Positions 7,341-13,650 of a stretch of DNA of 32,166 nucleotides are shown here, in pieces. A program made the translations under genes and the position numbers. Under the pieces are notes generated by a model. It worked only from the letters and a program-made list of their open reading frames with translations, was not told the DNA's origin and searched no databases. Source of the DNA: Candidatus Roslinia caecavium (GTDB lineage Bacteria; Bacillota; Clostridia; Monoglobales; Monoglobaceae). The stretch covers positions 1 through 32,166 of the forward strand of contig CAJFTO010000032.1 of the NCBI GenBank assembly GCA_904419955.1, read 5' to 3'. Each line of letters opens with the position of its first letter. Position 1 is the first letter of the stretch.

Positions 7341-7847
7341 TTAAAACGGAAGGTCGTCGTCCGTATCGGACAGCGGGATAAAATCATCCACGCCCAAATC
7401 GTCCGGCATCGACTGATTATCAGGAGCGCTGTTGTAACCCGAGTTGTTGTTATACGCGGGCGCGGAGTAGTTGTTGTTTGAACCGTAGTCCTGAGCCGGC
7501 GCGCTATATCCGCCGCCCATGTTCGCTTCTCTGCTCTTTCTGGTCTCGCCGAAGCTTACCTCGCTCGCTACCACCTCGGTAGCATAATTGCGCTTTCCGT
7601 CCTGGCCTTCCCAACTTCTTGTAGAGATACGGCCTATAACTATTATCATCATACCTTTGGTAAAGTATTTCGATACGAATTCGGCCGTAGCGTTCCACGC
7701 CGTACAGTTGATAAAATCGGTCTGTCTGTTTTCGCCGTAGCCGTTGTCTATCGCTACGGTAAAACTGACTACCGGTCTGCCTGTGCCGGTGTGTCTCAGT
7801 TCGGGATCTCTTGTAAGACGACCCATAAGGATTGCTTTATTGATCAT
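7341..7847 (-). CDS. ssb: Single-stranded DNA-binding protein
   Basis: A 168-residue SSB that coats single-stranded DNA in replication and repair. It has an N-terminal OB fold (MINKAILMGRLTRDPELR, then FTVAIDNGYGENRQTDFINC) up to about residue 110. A disordered Gly/Asn/Tyr/Ser-rich linker follows, then the acidic tip DTDDDLPF, the docking motif for partner proteins. Its position between rpsF and rpsR is the conserved Bacillota arrangement; it begins 2 bases after the rpsF stop. Confidence 0.98.
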   Translation of the reverse strand: MINKAILMGRLTRDPELRHTGTGRPVVSFTVAIDNGYGENRQTDFINCTAWNATAEFVSKYFTKGMMIIVIGRISTRSWEGQDGKRNYATEVVASEVSFGETRKSREANMGGGYSAPAQDYGSNNNYSAPAYNNNSGYNSAPDNQSMPDDLGVDDFIPLSDTDDDLPF

Positions 7848-7849
7848 GA

Positions 7850-8149
7850 TTAATCCTCCTCGCGTCTAACGACGATGTCTCTTAAAACGCCGTCCGTTAT
7901 ACCGTAAACGCGTTCCAGCTCTTTCGGGAATTCCGGACCGGATTTGAAGTTGATCAAAACATAATAACCCTCGTTCATGAAATTGATAGGATAAGCGAGT
8001 CTGCGTTTTCCCCATTCGTCAACGCTCTCGATCTCTCCGTGCTTTTCAATCAATGACTTGAACTTTTCAACCAAAGAAGCTATCTCTTCTTCCGTTTTGG
8101 TTACATCCAAAACCATGATGGTCTCGTACTTATTGATGTGTTCCGCCAT
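7850..8149 (-). CDS. rpsF: 30S ribosomal protein S6
   Basis: A 99-residue S6, which binds 16S rRNA together with S18. It shows the family start YETIMVLDV, the central WGKRRLAYPI and the YYVLINFKS strand. The ribosome binding site AGAAGGAGGTGA is close to ideal. It is first in rpsF-ssb-rpsR. The ~80-base leader contains a small CTCAT/ATGAG hairpin (8180-8195); S6-S18 autoregulation of such leaders is known, but I could not identify the characteristic binding element here. Confidence 0.98.
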   Translation of the reverse strand: MAEHINKYETIMVLDVTKTEEEIASLVEKFKSLIEKHGEIESVDEWGKRRLAYPINFMNEGYYVLINFKSGPEFPKELERVYGITDGVLRDIVVRREED

Positions 8150-8229
8150 TATAAAGTCACCTCCTTCTGGACTCAGACCCTCATACTTTAATGAGAGTAA
8201 GGAATAATTATACTAAAACGTACCCGAAT

Positions 8230-8258
8230 AGTATATTATAACAAAATAAATATGTCAA
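8230..8258 (-). promoter_or_regulatory. Promoter of rpsF-ssb-rpsR
   Basis: TTGACA (8258-8253), a 17-base spacer and TATACT (8235-8230). A further TATAAT-like box overlaps the spacer but would be only 12 bases from the -35 box, so I take TATACT as the -10. Confidence 0.85.
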
Positions 8259-8453
8259 GTGATTTTTGATAAAATTTTAATATGTTTTTTGCACAATAAT
8301 GGCCGCCATGTTTTCAGCCTCCGCTGTGCTTTCTGCCTACGGCGCTTTAGGATATAACCACGAATCATCTGTCGACTAACTGCTCTTATGCTTGTCCGAA
8401 TAAAACCAAGCTCTCGGCTGCGAGCGTCTCCTGCCGTAGCCGAATAAGTGAAT
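8259..8453. other. Unexplained segment, possibly a dispersed repeat or gene remnant
   Basis: This lies between the stop of the stalk/NTF2 protein and the rpsF promoter. It is richer in GC than usual spacers and has internal symmetry on the minus strand: CTACGGC near 8440 with GCCGTAG near 8340, and GCTTG/CAAGC around 8390-8411. All three minus frames look partly peptide-like (for example DSWLYPKAP followed by TAG then AESTAEAENMAAII; or RQETLAAESLVLFGQA), but none is open with a ribosome binding site. No product is assigned. Confidence 0.35.
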
Positions 8454-9041
8454 TTAGACCATATCATCAAGATATGATTCGGTAGAGATATAAACCACTT
8501 CTCCGTTATTCTTATTTAAGCATACTCTACGCGTTTCTATACCAAGACCACCTACAAACCAAATTCTTCCATCTTTATATTTCATTTCTTGAGAAATATT
8601 CCAAACATTTTCTCTCTCTACATAAATGGCGTCCAAATAATAAATTTTATCTTCAGTCTCGTATTCCACCGGTTCGCCGATATACTTCTCCAAAATAACT
8701 TTTCCGACGGCCAAAGCGGTCTCCTCGTCCGGGATAACGCCCTCTTCCTTATATTCGGTATCGTCCGAAACAGGAACTTTTTTGTTATACATATCCACGT
8801 TTATCTCTCTGCTTTCTTCATCCCACTCTATCGGGATACCGAGATTGTCGCACATATCCCTCACGGACACATATACCCGGTCTTCGCTTTCATATATTGG
8901 ATACTGCATCTGAGCGTCGTTAGGCCCGAATTTTATGTTATAGCCGACTTCCTCGAATATTCCGCTGCCGAACGCCAGAGTTGAAAGCGTGAGCGTAGCC
9001 AGCGCCGCCGCGGTTGTCGCTATTGTTTTTCTTTTGTTCAT
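8454..9041 (-). CDS. Secreted protein: copper-amine-oxidase-like stalk domain plus NTF2-like immunity-type domain (copy 1)
   Basis: A 195-residue exported protein. It has a signal peptide (MNKRKT, a hydrophobic run, then LAFGS) and a partial copper-amine-oxidase N-terminal-like (stalk) domain, about residues 45-85, with the typical RVYVSVRDMCDNLGIPIEWD. From EGVIPDEETALAVGK on it resembles the NTF2-fold immunity-type family, which usually begins with this VIPDEETA motif. I chose the ATG at 9041 because GAGGAG lies just before it; an in-frame ATG 24 bases upstream would put that site inside the gene. The first ~115 residues are nearly identical to the neighbouring copy (9106-9693), then the two diverge. 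No toxin gene is visible, so an immunity role is only a fold resemblance. Confidence 0.8.
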   Translation of the reverse strand: MNKRKTIATTAAALATLTLSTLAFGSGIFEEVGYNIKFGPNDAQMQYPIYESEDRVYVSVRDMCDNLGIPIEWDEESREINVDMYNKKVPVSDDTEYKEEGVIPDEETALAVGKVILEKYIGEPVEYETEDKIYYLDAIYVERENVWNISQEMKYKDGRIWFVGGLGIETRRVCLNKNNGEVVYISTESYLDDMV

Positions 9042-9070
9042 GTTTCTCTCCTCTTTGTTTTTCATATAAT
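8701..9070 (-). repeat. Direct repeat, unit 1 of the tandem stalk/NTF2 gene duplication
   Basis: This unit matches 9353-9723 at about 95% by eye, with a constant offset of 652 bases through the coding part and one single-base indel in the leader. It includes the leader (ATATGAAAAACAAAG and ribosome binding site) and the first ~115 codons. Similarity drops sharply below 8701, in the C-terminal coding part. Confidence 0.85.
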
Positions 9071-9105
9071 CTGATATTTCTTTAGGCGCATAACCATATC
9101 GATTA

Positions 9106-9693
9106 TTAATACCATGTCTCCGTTCTAATTAGCTTAGTTCTAATATCAATTACTTCTCCCGTATTTTTATTAATAACTACTTTTGGGAAAAAATCAGTCG
9201 GTACAATTCCGGCCTCATTTTCATTTTTATATTTAAATGTTTGAAAAACTTCCCATGAATTTGTATCCTCTAAATATTGTACGTCTAAATAATAGATTCT
9301 ATCTTCAGTTTCAAACTCAACATCTTCTCCTAAATGCTTCTCCAGAATAGTTTTTCCGACGGCCAAAGCGGTCTCTTCGTCCGGGATAACGCCCTCTTCC
9401 TTATATTCGGTCTCGTCCGAAACAGGCGCTTTTTTGTTGTACATATCCACGTTTATCTCCCTGTTTTCTTCATCCCACTCTATCGGGATACCGAGATTGT
9501 CGCACATATCTCTTACTGACACATATACGCGATCTTCGCTTTCATATATTGGATACTGCATCTGAGCGTCGTTAGGCCCGAATTTTATGTTATAGCCGAC
9601 TTCCTCGAATATCCCGCTGCCAAACGCCAGAGTTGAAAGCGTAAGCGTCGCCAGCGCCGCCGCGGCTGTCACTATCGTTTTTCTTTTGTTCAC
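9106..9693 (-). CDS. Secreted protein: copper-amine-oxidase-like stalk domain plus NTF2-like immunity-type domain (copy 2)
   Basis: The tandem paralogue of the downstream gene at 8454-9041, also 195 residues, with the same signal peptide, stalk segment and VIPDEETALAVGK motif. It starts with GTG at 9693 behind AAAGGGGAGAG. Its last ~75 residues (after about ILEKHLG) differ from copy 1 and are encoded in more AT-rich DNA, with many Asn, Lys and Thr; they keep the motif NKNTGEVIDI, parallel to NKNNGEVVYI in copy 1. The pair looks like a recent duplication whose C-terminal half was replaced or evolved fast. Transcription probably starts at the promoter at 10094-10122, upstream of the broken small gene. 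Confidence 0.8.
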   Translation of the reverse strand: MNKRKTIVTAAAALATLTLSTLAFGSGIFEEVGYNIKFGPNDAQMQYPIYESEDRVYVSVRDMCDNLGIPIEWDEENREINVDMYNKKAPVSDETEYKEEGVIPDEETALAVGKTILEKHLGEDVEFETEDRIYYLDVQYLEDTNSWEVFQTFKYKNENEAGIVPTDFFPKVVINKNTGEVIDIRTKLIRTETWY

Positions 9694-9723
9694 GTTATCT
9701 CTCCCCTTTGTTTTTCATATAAT
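9353..9723 (-). repeat. Direct repeat, unit 2 of the tandem stalk/NTF2 gene duplication
   Basis: Partner of 8701-9070; see that entry. The unit ends upstream just beyond the shared ATATGAAAAACAAAG leader. Confidence 0.85.
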
Positions 9724-9747
9724 ATTCTCTAATTATTTTTTCAATTT

Positions 9748-10032
9748 TTAATCGATCGAAATGTTAATACGGGCGTTTACGCTATCAAGTTCTATCTCGA
9801 CGCGATCGACGTAGAAAAATCTTAAAATACTGCCTATACGAGTTCTGTCCAGAAAAATTCTGTCGTCTTTCCAAACGCACGGCTCGTTAGATAATCTGTT
9901 TTCGATGATGAAATATTTTTTATCGCCCGACATATCGCACGCTTGCAAAGTATCGTCTGCAAACGCCTGCGCGGATCAAAAATAAAAAACAACATAAAAT
10001 AGTAATGCAGAAAACAAAATTAAATTTTTCAT
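9748..10032 (-). pseudogene. Small secreted protein gene interrupted by TGA within the signal peptide
   Basis: From the ATG at 10032 (AAGGA just upstream) the frame gives an 18-residue hydrophobic start (MKNLILFS...FYF), then TGA at 9978-9976. It continues in the same frame with SAQAFA, a typical signal-peptidase AXA site, then DDTLQACDM and a further ~65 residues to a stop at 9748. Reading through the TGA gives a complete 94-residue precursor. The mature part ends KDDRIFLDRTRIGSILRFFY and VNARINISID, a spacing reminiscent of a degenerate copper-amine-oxidase-like stalk domain, as in its neighbours. The promoter, leader hairpin and frame are otherwise intact, so the nonsense change looks recent. 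A sequencing error, or a restart at a downstream TTG giving an unexported form, are alternatives. Confidence 0.7.
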
Positions 10033-10058
10033 GATCCTTAACCCATAAATTTTATTTT

Positions 10059-10090
10059 AGAGGGCGTTTCCGACCAAGAAAACGCCCTCT
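10059..10090 (-). other. Leader hairpin at the 5' end of the small secreted-protein transcript
   Basis: An 11-bp perfect stem, AGAGGGCGTTT (10059-10069) with AAACGCCCTCT (10080-10090), 10-base loop. On the minus strand it begins within a few bases of the predicted start from the promoter at 10094-10122. It is followed by A-rich, not T-rich, sequence, so it is not a normal terminator; it may protect the 5' end of the message or be a leader element. Confidence 0.6.
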
Positions 10091-10093
10091 TTT

Positions 10094-10122
10094 ATATTAC
10101 AATAAAATATTTTTTCGGTCAA
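10094..10122 (-). promoter_or_regulatory. Promoter of the secreted stalk-protein block
   Basis: TTGACC (10122-10117), 17-base spacer, TAATAT (10099-10094). It lies 23 bases past the flavoprotein stop and drives the broken small gene and perhaps both tandem paralogues. Confidence 0.7.
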
Positions 10123-10144
10123 CCTCAATATTTTAAGCGGCCTT

Positions 10145-11404
10145 TTATTCTTCGCTTATCGAACCGGGCTGTGGCGCTCCGGGTTTATCGAGCGACTGCA
10201 TGTACTCGTCCATATAGTCGGCTACCTGCTTGGAATATTTCACGGCCTCTACAACGGTTTTGGCGCCCTTTACAACGTCGCCGGACGCGAATATACCGTG
10301 TCTTGTGGTCTCGCCGTACTCGTTGGTAACAAGAAGTCCCTTAGTGGTCGTATCTATTCCCTTCGTCGTAGATACGATCTGATTCTGAGCGCCCTGGCTT
10401 ATCGAAATGATGACCGAATCCGATTCATAGAGCTTGTCCGTACCCTCTATGCCGACGACTTTACCGTTCTCGTCCGTAGTAGTATCTCTGAATATTACCC
10501 CTTCCGGCTTGATCTCTATCGGCATTTTACAGTTTACGAACTCGACGCCGTCGATCTTTGCGTATTCATACTCGACGCCGCTCGCGGCCACCTTGTCGCT
10601 TCTGTTAAATACGGTCACATGTCTTACGCCCTTTCTTGTCGCCGTTCTCGCGGCGTCCATAGCGGCGTTGCCGGCGCCGATTATCGTAAGTCTGTCGCCG
10701 AGATTGTATTCGTCCGGATTGATCAGATATGCAATGGCGTAATGAACGTTGCCGAGACTCTCTCCTTTTATATGTAAGCTGTTCGGCTTCCACACGCCCG
10801 TGCCGATAAACAGCGCCGAGTAACCGTCTCTAAAGATCTCGTCCACGCCGATCGCGCCGCCGATCGTGGCGTTGGGTCTTATCAGTATCCCAAGCTTTAA
10901 CATCATCTTCTTATAGTTATCCAAGATCTGTTTCGGAAGCCTAAACTCAGGGATCCCGTATCTGAGCACGCCGCCGATCTTATCCTTGGCTTCGAAAATC
11001 GTAACGTCGTATCCGCGAAGCGCCAAGATTATCGCGATAGTCATTCCTGCGGGCCCCGAACCAACGATTCCTACTCTTTTACCGTTTTTCGGCTTTTGCT
11101 CGAGCTTAAGTCTGTCAAAGTAGGTCGAAGAAATATAATTTTCTATACTGCTGATATGGACCGGCGCCCCTTTGCGTCCGAGAACGCAATGCCCCTGGCA
11201 CTGGTTTTCATGGTTGCAGACAAGCGAACACACTAAGGACAGCGGGTTGTTCTCGAACAACATCTCTCCCGCCTCTTCCATTTTGTTGTTCAAAAATAAT
11301 TCGATCATTTTGGGAATATTGGTAGATATCGGACATCCTTCTCTGCACATCGGCTTTTTACAATTAAGACAGCGTTTTGCTTCGCTTACTACGTTTAATG
11401 CCAT
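10145..11404 (-). CDS. GltD/NfnB-like FAD and NAD(P)-dependent oxidoreductase (glutamate synthase small-subunit type)
   Basis: A 419-residue flavoprotein. The N-terminal domain has two cysteine clusters for [4Fe-4S] centres: CLNCKKPMCREGCP (residues 13-26) and CSLVCNHENQCQGHC (about 59-73). Next come the FAD-binding GIVGSGPAGM and the second dinucleotide fold IIGAGNAAMDAARTA; IFASGDVVKGAKTVVEAV near the end is the FAD-contact motif. This is the small subunit of NADPH glutamate synthase or the NfnB/SudA type of electron-bifurcating transhydrogenase. Neither a large GltB nor an NfnA partner is adjacent, so it may act alone as the homomeric clostridial/archaeal form (often named gltA). The ribosome binding site is GGAGGTG. 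Confidence 0.9.
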   Translation of the reverse strand: MALNVVSEAKRCLNCKKPMCREGCPISTNIPKMIELFLNNKMEEAGEMLFENNPLSLVCSLVCNHENQCQGHCVLGRKGAPVHISSIENYISSTYFDRLKLEQKPKNGKRVGIVGSGPAGMTIAIILALRGYDVTIFEAKDKIGGVLRYGIPEFRLPKQILDNYKKMMLKLGILIRPNATIGGAIGVDEIFRDGYSALFIGTGVWKPNSLHIKGESLGNVHYAIAYLINPDEYNLGDRLTIIGAGNAAMDAARTATRKGVRHVTVFNRSDKVAASGVEYEYAKIDGVEFVNCKMPIEIKPEGVIFRDTTTDENGKVVGIEGTDKLYESDSVIISISQGAQNQIVSTTKGIDTTTKGLLVTNEYGETTRHGIFASGDVVKGAKTVVEAVKYSKQVADYMDEYMQSLDKPGAPQPGSISEE

Positions 11405-11431
11405 TTAACACACCTCCATTTTATTAATTAG

Positions 11432-11461
11432 ATTATACAATAATATATATAACCGGGTCAA
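11432..11461 (-). promoter_or_regulatory. Promoter of the GltD-like gene
   Basis: TTGACC (11461-11456), 18-base spacer, TATAAT (11437-11432), 28 bases before the start codon. Confidence 0.75.
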
Positions 11462-11650
11462 GTTTTATATTGGATTTGCATAAATTTGTATGTATTGACA
11501 ACAAAAAATTGATAATTTTGTACAGTATCGCCACCTCCAATTTTTATATTATTAGATTTTTAGATGAAAATTTAAAATTTTATATTTAAAACAGGTAAAT
11601 CTGAGCCGCCAATCTTAACCTGCATACGTATTATCGCGGTGTTAAAATCG
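11462..11650. other. AT-rich intergenic stretch, no gene recognised
   Basis: This is the central part of the ~330-base gap between the flavoprotein promoter and the ade terminator. A GGAGGTGG on the minus strand near 11533-11540 is followed in frame only by GTG/CTG/TTG codons and a short hydrophobic reading frame of about 33 codons, too weak to call. I see no RNA gene or repeat. Confidence 0.5.
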
Positions 11651-11679
11651 AAAAAAGGAACCCCTCGTTATGGGATCCC
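11651..11679 (-). terminator. Intrinsic terminator of the adenine deaminase gene
   Basis: Minus strand: GGGATCCC, loop ATAACGA, GGGGTTCC (two G-U wobbles), then six T. It lies 60 bases beyond the ade stop. Confidence 0.85.
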
Positions 11680-11738
11680 TCTTATTCCGGCTTTGTTGAA
11701 ATGCAATTCTTTAATACGCGTCCAACCGCCTGACAGGC

Positions 11739-13382
11739 TTAGATAAAGCTAAACGAGCCTACGTCGAAAAGACCTCTGTCGGTGACGCGTATCTCCGGTA
11801 TGACCGGCAGCGGCAGAAACGCGAGCGATAAAAACGGATCTACGCTTTCTGAGACTCCGAGAGAGCGCGCGGCTCTCATAAGCTCGTCGTGCGACCGAGC
11901 CGCATATTCCGCGCCGCGGTCGGTCATAAGCCCCGCTACCTCAAGCTCGAGCGCCGCCTTAACTTCTCCTCCGGAGACTACGCATATACCTCCGCTTTTG
12001 CCCAGCGCGTTTACCGCCGCGGCCATATCCGCGTCGTTGTCGCCTATAACGGCGACGTTATGCGAATCGTGTCCTATAGACGAGGCAATGGCGCCGTTTT
12101 TGATCCCGTAATTTGTAACGTATCCGAACCCATTGCATCCGGTATTATGATGGCGCTCGATAACGCACACTTTAGCCGGGGCGTCGTTCTTATGCGCCGT
12201 AACGCGTTTTGTTACGATTGAATCCGGTATGAGTTCTATCGCCGTAAACTCGTCGGGAAGCTCGCGCGCGAAGAAATCGGCGTTCAGCTTAGGAAGATGA
12301 ACGGTATCCGTAACCGACGAAGTATCGCAGCCTGAGACCTCGAATAGAGCGGCGCCGTTTTCGGCGACCTTGACCCCGTTTTTAAAAACCAACTCTACGT
12401 TAAATTTATGCGGGTCGTCTATCACTATAACATCGGCGACATATCCCGGAGCTACCGCGCCTCGATCGCGTAATCCGTAACATTCCGCGGCGCATACCGA
12501 TCCCATACATATCGCCATTATCGGATCGAGCCCGAATTCTATCGCGCTTCGAATCATGTAGTCGATAGTTCCCTCTTTTATGATCTCCGCGACGGATCTG
12601 TCGTCGGTGCAGAACATACAGCGGCGGAAGTTATACACGTTTACGCCGGGGAGCAACCGACGAAGATCCTTTGACAGCGTACCCTCGCGCAGGGCGATAT
12701 ACATTCCCTTACCGAGCTTTTCGAGCGCTTCCGAGACTTTGCCGCATTCGTGGTCGGTTTTGATCCCCGCGTCGATATAAGCGTCAAGCTCGTTGCCGGA
12801 AAGACCGGGAGCGTGTCCGTCGATAGGCATGCCGTCCACAAGTTTGGCTATGACCTCTTCGTCGCCGTTTATCACCGCCGGGTAGTTCATCATTTCCCCT
12901 ATTGCGAAATAATCTTTCGCAAGCCTTTGCGTATCCGCGGCCGTAAGCGCCGCGCCCGAATGTTCAAACGGAGCGGCGGGAACGCAGGAGGGAAGCGCGT
13001 ACTTGATATCGAGCGGCAGACCCTCCGCGCTCTTTTTCATAAATTCAAGCCCAGCCTCGCCGCATACGTTCGTTATCTCATGCGGGTCGGCGATAACCGT
13101 CGTAACGCCGCGCGGAACGACGGCGCGCGCATACTGCGGCGGGGTTACCGTCGACGATTCAATATGCAAATGCGCGTCTATAAGTCCGGGCAGTATATAC
13201 TTGCCTGAAACGTCTACCCGGTTTTCGCAGTCGTACTCTCCCACGCCGCAAATATATCCGTCTTTTATGAGCGCGTCGCCCTTTATAAATCTCCCGTTAA
13301 AGACGTCGGCGACAATACCGCCTTTAAGGACCAGATCCGCCTCCGCCCTGCCCATAGCGGCGTCTATCAAACGTTTATCCAT
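11739..13382 (-). CDS. ade: Adenine deaminase
   Basis: Converts adenine to hypoxanthine and ammonia in purine salvage. It is a metal-dependent amidohydrolase of 547 residues; bacterial Ade proteins are about 570-600. The signature metal motif is PGLIDAHLHIESS, followed by VVPRGVTTVIADPHEI, then GHAPGLSG and the FCTDDR aspartate segment. The C-terminal part carries the Ade-specific RHHNTG and SIGHDSHN motifs. AAGGAG lies 12 bases before the ATG, a rather long spacing, but no other in-frame ATG fits. It is a single-gene unit with its own promoter and terminator. Confidence 0.96.
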   Translation of the reverse strand: MDKRLIDAAMGRAEADLVLKGGIVADVFNGRFIKGDALIKDGYICGVGEYDCENRVDVSGKYILPGLIDAHLHIESSTVTPPQYARAVVPRGVTTVIADPHEITNVCGEAGLEFMKKSAEGLPLDIKYALPSCVPAAPFEHSGAALTAADTQRLAKDYFAIGEMMNYPAVINGDEEVIAKLVDGMPIDGHAPGLSGNELDAYIDAGIKTDHECGKVSEALEKLGKGMYIALREGTLSKDLRRLLPGVNVYNFRRCMFCTDDRSVAEIIKEGTIDYMIRSAIEFGLDPIMAICMGSVCAAECYGLRDRGAVAPGYVADVIVIDDPHKFNVELVFKNGVKVAENGAALFEVSGCDTSSVTDTVHLPKLNADFFARELPDEFTAIELIPDSIVTKRVTAHKNDAPAKVCVIERHHNTGCNGFGYVTNYGIKNGAIASSIGHDSHNVAVIGDNDADMAAAVNALGKSGGICVVSGGEVKAALELEVAGLMTDRGAEYAARSHDELMRAARSLGVSESVDPFLSLAFLPLPVIPEIRVTDRGLFDVGSFSFI

Positions 13383-13436
13383 GACCGATCATATCTCCTT
13401 TATATCATTTTCCCGCAAATCGCAGTCTTTGATAAA

Positions 13437-13465
13437 ATTTTACAGCATAGCGCGCGGTTTGTCAA
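13437..13465 (-). promoter_or_regulatory. Promoter of ade
   Basis: TTGACA (13465-13460), 17-base spacer, TAAAAT (13442-13437). The start would be about 50 bases before the ade ATG. No purine riboswitch core is visible in that short leader. Confidence 0.8.
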
Positions 13466-13557
13466 CAAAAACGACGATGCCCAAACCGCCGTTTTGCGCG
13501 ACGGGAGACGAGAGAAGCGATTGTAAATCGTTACTGTTTTTTATAAGAATCCAAATA

Positions 13558-13590
13558 CGAAAACCCGCGCCGACAAACTCGGACGCGGGT
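13558..13590 (-). terminator. Intrinsic terminator of the large stalk-domain protein gene
   Basis: Minus strand: ACCCGCG-T-CCGA pairs with TCGG-CGCGGGT (11 bp, one bulged T), loop GTTTG, followed by TTTTCGTATTT. Confidence 0.85.
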
Positions 13591-13650
13591 CGCGTGAAAT
13601 CATATTTTAATTATTCCGGCGCTGGTCATACCGCCCGCGCCGAACGTTTA

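Noticed and set aside
8255-8470. 71-residue minus ORF (MMIWSKF...)
   Set aside because: It starts inside the 3' end of the stalk/NTF2 gene, has no ribosome binding site and runs into the rpsF promoter.
9748-10032. TGA recoding (Trp or selenocysteine) in the signal peptide
   Set aside because: Several genes here end at TGA, so it is not a general sense codon. No purpose for selenocysteine in a signal peptide is known and no SECIS-like element was evident.
10059-10096. Plus-strand intrinsic terminator
   Set aside because: No plus-strand gene lies upstream; the T-run after the stem is part of the minus-strand -10 region, and the stem is better explained as a leader hairpin.
11500-11545. Small minus ORF behind GGAGGTGG
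   Set aside because: There is no ATG, the frame is a short AT-rich hydrophobic string, and it runs into the promoter of the flavoprotein gene.
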